DNA of 64,000 bases from Devosia sp. YIM 151766 (GTDB taxonomy: Bacteria > Pseudomonadota > Alphaproteobacteria > Rhizobiales > Devosiaceae), in assembly GCF_030285925.1 (NCBI RefSeq), contig NZ_CP127251.1:186001-250000 (forward strand), written 5' to 3'. Positions within the stretch are counted from its first letter, which is position 1. Each line of letters starts with the position of its first letter. The position numbers and the translations under genes were made by a program. Below the pieces are notes generated by a model. The model searched no databases and had not been told where the DNA came from. It saw nothing but the letters and a program-made list of their open reading frames with translations. This document shows positions 9,313-18,729 of the stretch, one piece after another.

Positions 9313-10403
9313 TGACGCCGGTCTGGTCCGCACAGCAGGACGCGGCCCTGATCGCCGTTTCCCAATGGCTCAAGGACAGGAACGGGCCGCAGGTCTTCCG
9401 CCTGTTCGGCTGGGCGGGGACCGGCAAATCGACGCTGGCCGTGCATCTGGCGCAGGACGTGCGGGTGGTCAAATACGCCGCCTTCACCGGCAAGGCGGCA
9501 ATGGTGATGCGCAAGCGCGGCTGCAAGGGCGCGCAGACCATCCATAGCCTGATCTATACGCTGGTCAGCGAGAAGGAGGGCGAGCCGCGCTTCGTGCTCG
9601 ACCCGGAAAGCCCGGCCGCCGATGCCGATCTCATCGTCATCGACGAGGTGTCGATGGTGGACGAGCAATTGGGCGCCGACCTCCTGTCCTTCGGGGTCAA
9701 GGTGCTGGTGCTGGGCGATCCGTTCCAATTGCCGCCGGTGCAGGGGGCCGGGTTCTTCATCAATGAGGAACCCGACATCATGCTGACCGAAATCCACCGC
9801 CAGGCGGCGGATAATCCGATCATCCAGCTCTCGATGGCGGTGCGCGAGGGCGGCGTGCTCGATCACGGGCGTTATGGGGAAAGCCTGGTCGTCGGGCGCG
9901 ACGCGGTGGACCGCAATGCCGTGCTGGAGGCCGATCAGGTGCTGGTGGGGCGCAACAAGACGCGGCTGACCTATAATGACCGGCTGCGGGAGCTCAAGGG
10001 CCTGCCCTTTCACGAGCCGGTCGTGGGCGACCGCATGGTGTGCCTCAGGAACAATCCGCGCAAACGCCTGCTCAACGGGCAGATCTGGATCGTCACCGAG
10101 GTGACGCGGCGCGCCAATGGCAAATATTCGCTGCTGCTGGCCGATGACGAGGGCAAGGGCGAAACGCGGGTGCTGACCCACAAGGCCTTCTTCTCGGGCG
10201 AGGAAGAGGCGATGGGCTGGGCCGAAAGACGGCAATTCGACGAATTCACCTTCGGCTATTGCCTCACCGTGCACAAGGCGCAGGGCAGCCAATGGGACAA
10301 TGTCTATCTGTTCGACGAGAGCTTCGTGTTCCGCGAGGAGCGGGCACGCTGGCTCTATACGGGGATCACCAGGGCGGCGGAGCGGATCACTATTGTGAGC
10401 TGA
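9312..10403 (+). CDS. RecD-like ATP-dependent helicase (stand-alone)
   Basis: 363 residues, much shorter than RecD. Superfamily 1 helicase motifs occur in order: Walker A GWAGTGKST (33-41), DEVSM (111-115), GDPFQLPP (135-142), EIHRQ, then motif V TVHKAQGSQWDNV and motif VI YTGITRAAERI near the end. It is thus a compact AAA_30 plus UvrD_C_2 enzyme without the RecD N-terminal domain. Such stand-alone RecD/Pif1-like proteins occur in many alphaproteobacteria and some prophages. The job is not established. It is the third gene of an overlapping run that is otherwise metabolic. Confidence 0.88.
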   Translation: MTPVWSAQQDAALIAVSQWLKDRNGPQVFRLFGWAGTGKSTLAVHLAQDVRVVKYAAFTGKAAMVMRKRGCKGAQTIHSLIYTLVSEKEGEPRFVLDPESPAADADLIVIDEVSMVDEQLGADLLSFGVKVLVLGDPFQLPPVQGAGFFINEEPDIMLTEIHRQAADNPIIQLSMAVREGGVLDHGRYGESLVVGRDAVDRNAVLEADQVLVGRNKTRLTYNDRLRELKGLPFHEPVVGDRMVCLRNNPRKRLLNGQIWIVTEVTRRANGKYSLLLADDEGKGETRVLTHKAFFSGEEEAMGWAERRQFDEFTFGYCLTVHKAQGSQWDNVYLFDESFVFREERARWLYTGITRAAERITIVS

Positions 10404-10713
10404 GGGGCGGTGTCTGCTCCGGCGACGGTCCATAGACCTCATGGTGAGCTTGTCGAACCATGGGGTCGCGGCCACGGTGTTACCGACCTCGTCCTTCGAC
10501 AGGCTCAGGATGAGGTCTGCGGAAGATCGGGGCTCGATGCGCGATAGACCTCATGGGGAGCCTTGCTGAGCTTGTCGACGCACGAACCGCCTTGCCGTCC
10601 CGCCCGGCCAAAGTTCAGACATACTTGACCTGATCAATGGGGTTGGCGCTTGCGCCGGCCCGGTGGTTGTTCCATCCTGAATTCCGGCCATCCAGCCGGC
10701 CATGGAGGCGTGC
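10404..10713. other. Intergenic region with dispersed palindromic repeats
   Basis: No gene was seen in this 310-bp gap. It holds one full 83-bp dispersed element and a diverged partial copy (about 10544-10580), then about 100 bp that should carry the antiporter promoter. Confidence 0.6.
10435..10517 (+). repeat. 83-bp dispersed double-palindrome element, copy 1
   Basis: Begins GACCTCATGGTGAGCTTGTC and ends GGCTCAGGATGAGGTC. Each half is an imperfect palindrome around TTCGACA/TGTCGAA. The same element occurs in reverse orientation at 54335-54416 with only a few differences, and half copies occur near 14248 and 7480. Confidence 0.75.
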
Positions 10714-12444
10714 ATGTATCAAGACAGCCCATTGATCGCCACGATCGTCGCGGGGCTGGTGCTGGCCTGCATTTTCGGGATGGTGGCCAAGCGGTTCCGC
10801 TGGCCGCCGCTGGTGGGATATCTGCTGGCCGGCATTCTGGTGGGGCCGCTCATGTCCGGCTTCGGCGCCGATCCCGCAGCGGGGCCGCAATTGGCGGAGC
10901 TGGGCCTGATCCTGCTGATGTTCGGACTGGGCCTGCGTTTCTCGCTGAAGGACCTGATGAAGGTGCGGGCGCCGGCCATTGTCGGGGCGGTGGCGCAGAT
11001 CGGATTTGCCACGCTGCTGGGTACGGGGCTGGGGCTGTCGCTGGGCTGGAGTCCGGGCGGGGCGCTGCTGTTCGGGCTGGCGCTGTCCATGGCCTCGGCC
11101 ATGGTGCTGCTGGCGACGCTGCATGACGGGCCATTGGCCGAGAGCGAGGCGGGCCGGCTCGCCATGGGCTGGCTGATCGTCGGCAATTTCGTTCTGGTGC
11201 TGGCCCTGGTGCTGCTGCCTTCCCTTGCCGGGCTGTACGGCATCGACAGCGGCCTGCACGATCCTTTCGTGTCGCTGGTCGAGCGGTTGGTGGGCGCACC
11301 GATCGGCATCGGGGGCGTCCTGGCGCTGCTCGTGGTCAAGCTGGCGGCTTTTGCCGGCTTCATGCTGGTCATGGGCCGGCGGATCATCCCCTGGCTGCTG
11401 CATTTCACCGATCGTGGCGGCAGCCGCGAATTGTTCCGGCTGGCGGTCCTGGCGCTGGCCCTCGGCCTGGCCCTGGGCTCGGCGGCGCTGTTCGGGGTGT
11501 CGCTGGCGCTGGGCGCTTTTTTCGCCGGCATGATCCTGGCGGAAGACGAGTTCAGCCACCGCGCCGCCATCGGGACGCTGCCGCTGCGCGAAGCGTTTCC
11601 GGTTCTGTTCTTCCTGTCGCTGGGCATGGTGTTCGACCCGATGATCCTGGTGGAGCAGCCGCTCTCGGTGCTGGCGACGCTGTTCATCATCATCATCGGC
11701 AAGTCGGTGGCGGCATTCGCCCTGGCCATGCTGTTCCGGCGCGGGGTGGACACGGCGCTGACCCTTGCCGCCTCATTGGCGCAGATCGGCGAATTCTCCT
11801 TCATTCTCGCCGGCATGGGCGCCGCCTTGACCATCTTGCCGGCCGAGGGCAGGGACCTGATCCTGGCCGGGGCGCTCTTGTCCATCATGCTCAATCCGCT
11901 GGTGTTCCGACTGGCGGAGGGGCTGCGGCCGGCCATGGAGGCGCGGTTCGGCCCCTCGCCAATCCCGGCGCCGGTCGAGCCGGGCATGGCGGCGTCGGAG
12001 CCGGCCCCTGTCGAGCCGCAATTGCCGCCGGGAGAAAATGTGCTGGTGGGCGCGGCGGCGCCATCCGAGCCGGCAAAAGCGGTCGAGGCCGAGCCCGAGC
12101 CGGAGATTGCGGCGGAGATCGAGGTGAAACCGGCGGAGATCGAGGTGGTGGAGGCCGAAATCGTGGAAGCGGCGCCGGCCGATCCGCCGGAAGACCAGGA
12201 GCCGGCCCCGGCCGTGCCGCCGGCTGAGCTGACGCCGATCGAGGTTACGCCGGTTGCGCCGGAAGAGGATGCCGGCGATGTTGGGGAGCCGGCGGTGGCG
12301 GCGGACGCAGCGCCGCCGGCCGTCCCCGACGAGAGTGCGGAAGCGGCCTCCGGGGATGGCGCCGACGCGCCCGAAGCTGTAGAGGTCGTCGTGCCGCCGG
12401 TTGAGCCGGAGCCAAGGGGACGGCGCGGCAAGAGGAAGAAATGA
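10714..12444 (+). CDS. CPA2-family cation:proton antiporter with long acidic C-terminal tail
   Basis: 576 residues from the second ATG, which has GGAGG five bases upstream (an ATG four codons earlier is possible). Residues 1-400 form about twelve hydrophobic segments of a Na+/H+ exchanger domain, resembling KefB/YbaL: GYLLAGILVGPLMSGF, LILLMFGLGLRFSLKDL and GAFFAGMILAEDEFSH. The tail (about 401-576) is almost all Pro, Ala, Glu and Val and ends RRGKRKK; the RCK/TrkA nucleotide-binding domain usual in KefB is not visible. Potassium or sodium efflux is inferred. It overlaps the Rrf2 regulator gene by four bases. Confidence 0.85.
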   Translation: MYQDSPLIATIVAGLVLACIFGMVAKRFRWPPLVGYLLAGILVGPLMSGFGADPAAGPQLAELGLILLMFGLGLRFSLKDLMKVRAPAIVGAVAQIGFATLLGTGLGLSLGWSPGGALLFGLALSMASAMVLLATLHDGPLAESEAGRLAMGWLIVGNFVLVLALVLLPSLAGLYGIDSGLHDPFVSLVERLVGAPIGIGGVLALLVVKLAAFAGFMLVMGRRIIPWLLHFTDRGGSRELFRLAVLALALGLALGSAALFGVSLALGAFFAGMILAEDEFSHRAAIGTLPLREAFPVLFFLSLGMVFDPMILVEQPLSVLATLFIIIIGKSVAAFALAMLFRRGVDTALTLAASLAQIGEFSFILAGMGAALTILPAEGRDLILAGALLSIMLNPLVFRLAEGLRPAMEARFGPSPIPAPVEPGMAASEPAPVEPQLPPGENVLVGAAAPSEPAKAVEAEPEPEIAAEIEVKPAEIEVVEAEIVEAAPADPPEDQEPAPAVPPAELTPIEVTPVAPEEDAGDVGEPAVAADAAPPAVPDESAEAASGDGADAPEAVEVVVPPVEPEPRGRRGKRKK

Positions 12445-12881
12445 TTTCGCAGAAGGCAAAATATGCCCTGCGCGCCCTGGTGTCGCTGGCGCGGGCGGGG
12501 CGCGGGGAAAATCGCATGATCGGTGAGATTTCGCGCGAACAGGCGATCCCCAAGAAATTTCTCGAGCAGATTCTTTTGGAGCTGAAACGCGCCGGCTTCG
12601 TCGCCAGCCGCCGCGGCCGCATGGGCGGCTATGGGCTGCTCATGGCCCCCGAGGACATCACGTATGGCGAAGTGCTGCGGCTGATCGACGGCCCGATCGC
12701 GCCGCTGCCCTGCCTGTCCAAGATCGCCTATCGCAAATGCGAGGATTGCCAGGACGAGAGCTCCTGCGAAATCCGTCACGTCTTCGAACGGGTGACGCTG
12801 GCCACGCGGGCGGTGCTCGACCGCACCAGCCTGGCCGATTCGCTGAACCTCGAGGACCTGCCGGTCGACGAGGTGGCGTGA
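12441..12881 (+). CDS. Rrf2-family transcriptional regulator with cysteine cluster
   Basis: 146 residues. The N-terminal winged helix is typical of Rrf2 (MISQKAKYALRALVSLA, then IPKKFLEQILLELKRAG and RGRMGGYGL). Four cysteines, 91, 100, 103 and 109, lie where IscR, RirA and NsrR carry iron-sulfur ligands, so a redox- or iron-sensing cluster is likely. It is not an obvious orthologue of RirA or IscR. The start overlaps the antiporter stop (ATGA), so the two proteins are probably made together. Confidence 0.88.
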   Translation: MISQKAKYALRALVSLARAGRGENRMIGEISREQAIPKKFLEQILLELKRAGFVASRRGRMGGYGLLMAPEDITYGEVLRLIDGPIAPLPCLSKIAYRKCEDCQDESSCEIRHVFERVTLATRAVLDRTSLADSLNLEDLPVDEVA

Positions 12882-13012
12882 GGGGCGGCCGCGGCCGGCT
12901 ACAATTCCTGCATAATCGGCACCAGTCCTCGCTCCGCCACCCTCCCATCAAGGGGGAGGGCGGGAAGGAGCCGCCGATTCCGTAAATAAGCAGACCTCCC
13001 GCGCCCCGGAGG

Positions 13013-13867
13013 TCAGCCGAACACCACGGTCTTCTTGCCATTGAGCATGACGCGGCTTTCCAGGTGGAGCTTGACGGCGCGGGCGAGGACGCGGCTTTCG
13101 ATGTCGCGGCCGGCGGCGACCAGGTCTTCGGGGCTCATCGCATGGGTGACGCGGGCGGTTTCCTGCTCGATGATCGGGCCTTCGTCGAGGTCGGGCGTGA
13201 CGTAATGGGCGGTGGCGCCGATGATCTTGACGCCGCGCTCATGGGCCTGGTGATAGGGCTTGGCGCCCTTGAAGCTGGGCAGGAACGAATGGTGGATATT
13301 GATCACCTGGCCGAACAGCCGGGTGGAGAGATTGTCCGACAGCACCTGCATGTAACGGGCCAGGACCACCAGATCGGCGCCGCTGGATTTGACCAGGTCG
13401 AGGACCTGCGCTTCCTGGGCGGCCTTGGTGTCCTTGGTGACCGGCAGGTAATGATAGGGAATGCCGGCATCCTCGGCGATCCTGCGGGCATCCTCATGAT
13501 TGGAGATCACGGCGGCGACCTCGGCGTCGAGCCAGCCGACGCGAATCTGGTAGAGCAGGTGCAGCAGCGTATGATCGAATTTGGAGACCATGATGACCAG
13601 GCGCTTCTTGCGGCTGCGGTCGGTCAGGGCCGTCTGCATGTCGAAGCGGGCAATGGGCGATTTCAGCGCTGTCTCGATGTGGTCGCGGCTGACCTGTTCG
13701 GGGGCGGCGAAGGCCAGGCGCATGAAGAAGCGGCCGGTCTCCCGGTCCCAGAACTGGTTGCTTTCGGCGATATTGGCATTGAGCGCCGCCAGCTCGGTAG
13801 TGATGGCCGCGACGATGCCGGGGCGGTCGGCGCAGCTGAGGGTGAGGACGAAATTGGCCGAAGACAC
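13013..13867 (-). CDS. purU: Formyltetrahydrofolate deformylase PurU
   Basis: 284 residues from GTG with GGGAGG upstream. An N-terminal ACT domain (about 5-80, LTLSCADRPGIVAAITTEL) precedes a formyltransferase-like hydrolase domain with the catalytic Asn-His-Asp set seen in NIHHSFLPSFKGAKPYHQAH and TAHYVTPDLDEGPII. The enzyme hydrolyses 10-formyl-THF to formate and THF, balancing one-carbon pools and feeding PurT. Length is standard. It is convergent with the Rrf2 gene and separated by a gap containing a CCCTCCC/GGGAGGG hairpin. Confidence 0.95.
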   Translation of the reverse strand: MSSANFVLTLSCADRPGIVAAITTELAALNANIAESNQFWDRETGRFFMRLAFAAPEQVSRDHIETALKSPIARFDMQTALTDRSRKKRLVIMVSKFDHTLLHLLYQIRVGWLDAEVAAVISNHEDARRIAEDAGIPYHYLPVTKDTKAAQEAQVLDLVKSSGADLVVLARYMQVLSDNLSTRLFGQVINIHHSFLPSFKGAKPYHQAHERGVKIIGATAHYVTPDLDEGPIIEQETARVTHAMSPEDLVAAGRDIESRVLARAVKLHLESRVMLNGKKTVVFG

Positions 13868-14004
13868 GCAAGCCTCCCTGTAAAACGTTTGGCAGCGGTA
13901 TCAATGGCGCAGGTCGTTCCGTCAAGCCTGGAGCCGGCGGATCGCGCCGCCAGGGGGAAGCGGATTGTCGCGGAACCGGTCCGGCAATGACGGGGACGGG
14001 CGGC

Positions 14005-14041
14005 TGAAAACAGAAAAGGGCCACCCTGACGGGCAGCCCTT
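14005..14041 (-). terminator. Intrinsic terminator downstream of the pot operon / small ORF
   Basis: On the minus strand, AAGGGCTGCC and GGTGGCCCTT form a 10-bp stem (two G-U pairs) with a 6-base loop, followed by TTCTGTTTTC. It would end transcripts coming from potC and the 23-codon ORF. Confidence 0.7.
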
Positions 14042-14078
14042 CCCTGAGTTATCGGCCTTGAGGGCCAGGAGGCGTGTG

Positions 14079-14150
14079 TTAGCCGAAATCACTCCCAGTC
14101 AACACGCGAAAACCCAGACCTTCTTCAAGAGCCATAATCTCATAAGACAC
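14079..14150 (-). CDS. Possible 23-residue peptide (or small RNA) with perfect Shine-Dalgarno
   Basis: A GTG start is preceded by AAAGGAGGTGG, a near-perfect match to the 16S anti-SD, about six bases away. The peptide reads VSYEIMALEEGLG then FRVLTGSDFG and ends in TAA; an intrinsic terminator follows about 40 bp later. The codons are less GC-rich than in neighbouring genes. I recognise no family. It could be a real small protein, a leader peptide or part of a small RNA; codirectionality with potC would also allow it to be the last gene of that operon. Confidence 0.45.
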   Translation of the reverse strand: MSYEIMALEEGLGFRVLTGSDFG

Positions 14151-14247
14151 TGGACCACCTCCTTTGCATTGGTTGAACATGAGAGGAGTGTGCCCCGGTT
14201 TGGCCGGACTGTCCAGCCACGAAAGATAGCGGGGGCCGATGCTCCGG

Positions 14248-14276
14248 CCCCGTCCTTCGACAGGCTGAGGATGCGG
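14248..14276 (+). repeat. Half copy of the dispersed palindrome
   Basis: Contains CGTCCTTCGACAGGCTGAGG, the right half of the 83-bp element at 10435-10517; a remnant of the left half (ATAGATCTCATGGA) follows at about 14300. Confidence 0.55.
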
Positions 14277-14314
14277 CCGCACGCGAGCGCTGCATTTTCA
14301 TAGATCTCATGGAC

Positions 14315-15127
14315 CTATGCCCGCGCCCTCTTCGGCCGGCTTCGGAGCTGGATGATGGTGGCGGCCAGGACGCCCAGGGCGACGATGCCGATGATGATGG
14401 TGGCCAGGGCATTGACGTCGGGGGAGACGCCGAGGCGGACCTTGGAGAAGATCACCATGGGCAGGGTGGAGGAGCCGGGGCCGGAGACGAAGCTGGCAAT
14501 GACCAGGTCGTCGAGCGACAAGGTGAAGCCGAGCAGCCAGCCCGATACCAAAGCCGGGGCGATGATGGGCAGGGTGACGTCGAAAAAGGTGCGGACCGGG
14601 CTGGCGCCGAGATCCATGGCGGCTTCCTCGAGACTCCGGTCGAAATCGGCGAGGCGCGATTGCACCACGACCGCGACATAGGCGGTGCAGAAGGTGGCAT
14701 GGGCGATGACGATGGTGAGGATGCCCCGTCCCTGCGGCCAGCCCAACAGGCTCTCCATGGCCACGAAGAGCAGCAGCAGCGACAGGCCGGTAATGACATC
14801 GGGCATGACCAGCGGCGCCGAGACCATGCCGGCGAACAGCGTCCGTCCGCGGAAGCGGCGGAAGCGCACCAGGGCCACGGCGGCCAGCGTGCCCAGCACC
14901 AGGGCGATACTGGCGCTGAGCGCGGCGATTTGCAGGCTGAGCCAGGCGGCGTTGAGCATTTGCGGATCGCGGAACAGCTCGCCATACCATTTGAACGAGA
15001 AGCCGGACCACACGGTCACCAGCCGGTTCTCGTTGAACGAGAAGATGACGAGGCTGACAATGGGGGCATAGAGGAAGGAAAAGCCCAGGGCGGCGGCGAT
15101 GGGCAGGAACCAGCGTCGAGAGAACAT
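14315..15127 (-). CDS. potC: Spermidine/putrescine ABC transporter permease PotC-type
   Basis: 270 residues from the ATG one base after the potB stop; the longer frame would run into potB. About six hydrophobic segments; the N-terminus FLPIAAALGFSFLYAPIVSLVIFSFNENR is characteristic of PotC/PotI, and the EAA loop LEEAAMDLGASPVRTFFDVTLP binds the ATPase. It forms the inner-membrane channel with PotB. The order potF-potA-potB-potC on one strand is a complete polyamine importer. Confidence 0.92.
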   Translation of the reverse strand: MFSRRWFLPIAAALGFSFLYAPIVSLVIFSFNENRLVTVWSGFSFKWYGELFRDPQMLNAAWLSLQIAALSASIALVLGTLAAVALVRFRRFRGRTLFAGMVSAPLVMPDVITGLSLLLLFVAMESLLGWPQGRGILTIVIAHATFCTAYVAVVVQSRLADFDRSLEEAAMDLGASPVRTFFDVTLPIIAPALVSGWLLGFTLSLDDLVIASFVSGPGSSTLPMVIFSKVRLGVSPDVNALATIIIGIVALGVLAATIIQLRSRPKRARA

Positions 15128-15128
15128 G

Positions 15129-16079
15129 CTACTTCTCCACCACGGCGCTCTGGGCGCGCTGCAACAGCATGATCGGCACGACGACCACGACCAGCATGGC
15201 GACGGCGACGGCGGCGGCGCGCGGCCAATTGGCGGCGCTGAAGAATTCATCCCACAGCACGCGGCCGATCATCAGGGTTTCGGGGCCGCCGAGCAGCGAG
15301 GGAATGACGAATTCGCCGATGGCGGGAATGAAGACCAGCATGGAGCCGGCGACGATGCCCGGCAGCGACAGCGGCAGGGTGATGGTGAGGAAGGTGCGCA
15401 GCGGCTTGGCGCCGAGATCGGCCGAGGCTTCGAGCAGCGAGGAATCCAGCTTCACCAGCGTCGTGTAGAGCGGCAGGATCATAAAGGGCAGATAGGTATA
15501 GACGAGGCCGACATAGACGGCGAAATCGGTCTGCATCATCACCAGGGGCTCGATGCCGAACAGGCCAAGAAACTGGTTGATGACGCCATTGCCGCGCATG
15601 AAGCCGGTCAGCGCATAGACGCGCAGCAGGAGCGAGGTGAAGAAGGGCAGGATGACCAGCATCAACAGCACATTGCGCCAGGGATCGGGCGCCCGGGCAA
15701 TGGCATAGGCCATCGGATAGCCGATCAGCAGGGTGATGATGGTGGCGATGAAGGCGATGCGGATCGAGGAGAGATAGGCCGCGACATAGAGATTGTCGGT
15801 GAACAGGCGGATGTAATTGTTCAGATGCAGCGTGAGCTGCACCATGCCTTCCTCGCTGGTGAGCAGCGGCGAATAGGGCGGGCGGCCGAACTGCTTGGTG
15901 GTCAGCGAAATGCCGAAGACCACGAAGAGCGGAATGAGAAAGAAGACGAAAAGCCAGACCAGAGGCGCGGCCAGCACCAGCATGCGCCCGGTTATGCCGA
16001 CCTTGGCCAGGCCGCGCTCGACGGCGTTCCAGGGCTTGAGACGCCGGGGCGGGGGATAGGTGGGGTCGTGGCTGGTCAT
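15129..16079 (-). CDS. potB: Spermidine/putrescine ABC transporter permease PotB-type
   Basis: 316 residues with a 30-residue cytoplasmic head and six predicted membrane segments. The EAA motif LLEASADLGAKPLRTFLTITLPLSLPG (split here as LLEASADLGAKPLR and TFLTITLPLSLPG) is clear. PotB/PotH-type proteins pair with PotC/PotI. The stop lies one base before the potC start. A 286-bp gap containing hairpin repeats separates it from potA upstream, so expression may rely on read-through or a secondary promoter. Confidence 0.92.
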   Translation of the reverse strand: MTSHDPTYPPPRRLKPWNAVERGLAKVGITGRMLVLAAPLVWLFVFFLIPLFVVFGISLTTKQFGRPPYSPLLTSEEGMVQLTLHLNNYIRLFTDNLYVAAYLSSIRIAFIATIITLLIGYPMAYAIARAPDPWRNVLLMLVILPFFTSLLLRVYALTGFMRGNGVINQFLGLFGIEPLVMMQTDFAVYVGLVYTYLPFMILPLYTTLVKLDSSLLEASADLGAKPLRTFLTITLPLSLPGIVAGSMLVFIPAIGEFVIPSLLGGPETLMIGRVLWDEFFSAANWPRAAAVAVAMLVVVVVPIMLLQRAQSAVVEK

Positions 16080-16365
16080 GGAATTGCCCCGTCGCTGGCA
16101 GCGCGGTTTTTTGCGTGTGCTGCCGCTGCATTTTTCCTCGAGGTCGCCCCCGCGGATGCGGGAACCTCCGTTTTGTTAACAGAGATTCCCGCTTTCGCGG
16201 GAATGACGCCATGGTCCGGCATGGCGACCGTGCCCTTGAGAGGGAGGAAAGTGCAGAAGCCGACAATGCCGTGCCGGGCTGAGGGAATGCCCCCCTCACC
16301 CGGCGCTGCGCGCCGACCTCTCCCCGAGACGGAGAGGTGGCCTGCGGCCATGATCTCAAGCGCGC
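16080..16365. repeat. Intergenic hairpin repeats between potA and potB
   Basis: The 286-bp gap holds ATTCCCGC-TTTC-GCGGGAAT (16185-16204), preceded by a related CCCGCGGATGCGGG palindrome, and the CCCTCACCCGGCGCTGCGCG type repeat at 16291-16339. These are generic intergenic palindromes of rhizobial-type genomes. No gene is visible. Confidence 0.55.
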
Positions 16366-17517
<1,152 letters not shown>

Positions 17518-17613
17518 TTAAAATCCCGGGGCGATCACCGCCATCCCAGTAGACGTCGTCCTGGCCGGTCGAAGCACGGATGCCTCCGAGCCAGAGGTGT
17601 TGAAAGTTCGAAA

Positions 17614-17635
17614 GGGGCGGCTTTGGAGCCGCCCC
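17614..17635 (-). terminator. Hairpin between potF and potA (possible attenuator)
   Basis: GGGGCGGCT and AGCCGCCCC form a perfect 9-bp stem with a 4-base loop, 12 bp after the potF stop. On the minus strand it is followed by CTTTCGAAC, not a good T-run, so partial termination or protection of potF mRNA is more likely than full termination. Confidence 0.5.
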
Positions 17636-17646
17636 CTGGTCTTGAA

Positions 17647-18729
17647 TTAACGCCCCGTTTTGATGCGGGTCCAGGTGCGGGTCAGGATTTCTTCGTAATC
17701 GGGCGTATGGGCCTGCATCACGAAGGCCTTTTCAAGGGTTTCGGCGGGCGGATAGATGCCCGGATTGGACTTGACCTCCTCGTCCACGAAGTCCAGCGCC
17801 GGCAGGTTGGGATTGGCGTAATAGACGTAATTGGTGATGGCGGCCACGACTTCGGGTTCGAGGATGTAATTGATGAACCTATGGGCATTTTCCGGATGCG
17901 GGGCATCGGCGGGAATGGCCAGGAAGTCGAACAGGGTAGCGGCGCCTTCCTTGGGGATCAGGTAATTGACCTCGACGCCCTCGGCGGCATTGTCGGCGGC
18001 GATGAACACGTCGCCCGAATAGCCCAGGGCCAGGCAGATTTCGCCATTGCCCAGATCGTCGATATATTGGGACGAGTGGAAATAACGGATCGAGGGCTTG
18101 ATGGAATTGAGCAATTCCTCGGCCTGGGCCAGGTCCTCGGGGCTTTCCGAATTGGGGTCGAGGCCGAGGTAATGCAGGGCGATGCCCATGACCTCGGAGG
18201 CGCTGTCGAGCACCGAGACGCCGCAGGAGGCGAGCTTTTCCACCACTTCGGGCTTGAACAGCAGGTCCCAGCTGTCGATCGGGGCATCGGCGCCCAGCGC
18301 CGCCTCGACCTTGGCCTGATTATAGCCCAGCCCGATTGTGTTGATCATATAGGGCACGGCATGGGCATTGTCCGGGTCCTGGGCGGTGGCGGTCTCCATG
18401 ACCGCCGGATCGAGATTGGACAGATTGGGCAATTTGGACTTGTCGAGCGGCGCGATCAGGCCGAACTTGATCTGGCGTTCGACGAAATTGCCCGAGGGCA
18501 CGACAATGTCATAGCCCGAATTGCCGGCCAGCAGCTTGGCATCGACAATTTCATTGCTGTCATAGACGTCGTAATTGACCTTGATGCCGGTCTCCGCCTC
18601 GAAATTGGCGATCGTGTCCTCGGCGATGTAATCGGACCAGTTATAGACGTTGAGAACCGGTTCTTCCTGGGCGATGGCGGGGCTGGCGGCCAGCAGGGCG
18701 CCCAGGGCAATGGCGAGCGACTTCTTCAT
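17647..18729 (-). CDS. potF: Periplasmic putrescine/spermidine-binding protein PotF/PotD-type
   Basis: 360 residues starting MKKSLAIALGALLAASPAIA, a clean signal peptide cleaved near residue 20. The mature protein begins VLNVYNWSDYIAEDTI, the hallmark of PotD/PotF, and includes YDIVVPSGNFVERQ and VPYMINTIGLGYN. It delivers polyamines to PotBC. The start is the ATG at 18729, since the twelve upstream codons lack a ribosome binding site and would spoil the signal peptide. It is the first gene of the pot operon. Confidence 0.94.
   Translation of the reverse strand: MKKSLAIALGALLAASPAIAQEEPVLNVYNWSDYIAEDTIANFEAETGIKVNYDVYDSNEIVDAKLLAGNSGYDIVVPSGNFVERQIKFGLIAPLDKSKLPNLSNLDPAVMETATAQDPDNAHAVPYMINTIGLGYNQAKVEAALGADAPIDSWDLLFKPEVVEKLASCGVSVLDSASEVMGIALHYLGLDPNSESPEDLAQAEELLNSIKPSIRYFHSSQYIDDLGNGEICLALGYSGDVFIAADNAAEGVEVNYLIPKEGAATLFDFLAIPADAPHPENAHRFINYILEPEVVAAITNYVYYANPNLPALDFVDEEVKSNPGIYPPAETLEKAFVMQAHTPDYEEILTRTWTRIKTGR

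Larger units (their letters stand above)
13868..14314. other. 447-bp intergenic region: small ORF, terminator and repeat remnants
   Basis: Between potC and purU, both on the minus strand. It contains a partial dispersed palindrome (14248-14276), a 23-codon ORF with a strong ribosome binding site (14079-14150) and an intrinsic terminator (14005-14041). Nothing else coding was recognised. Confidence 0.6.

Noticed and set aside
10719..12779. A 686-codon minus-strand frame over the antiporter
   Set aside because: The translation is Ser/Ala/Pro-rich shadow sequence of the antiporter tail and membrane helices.
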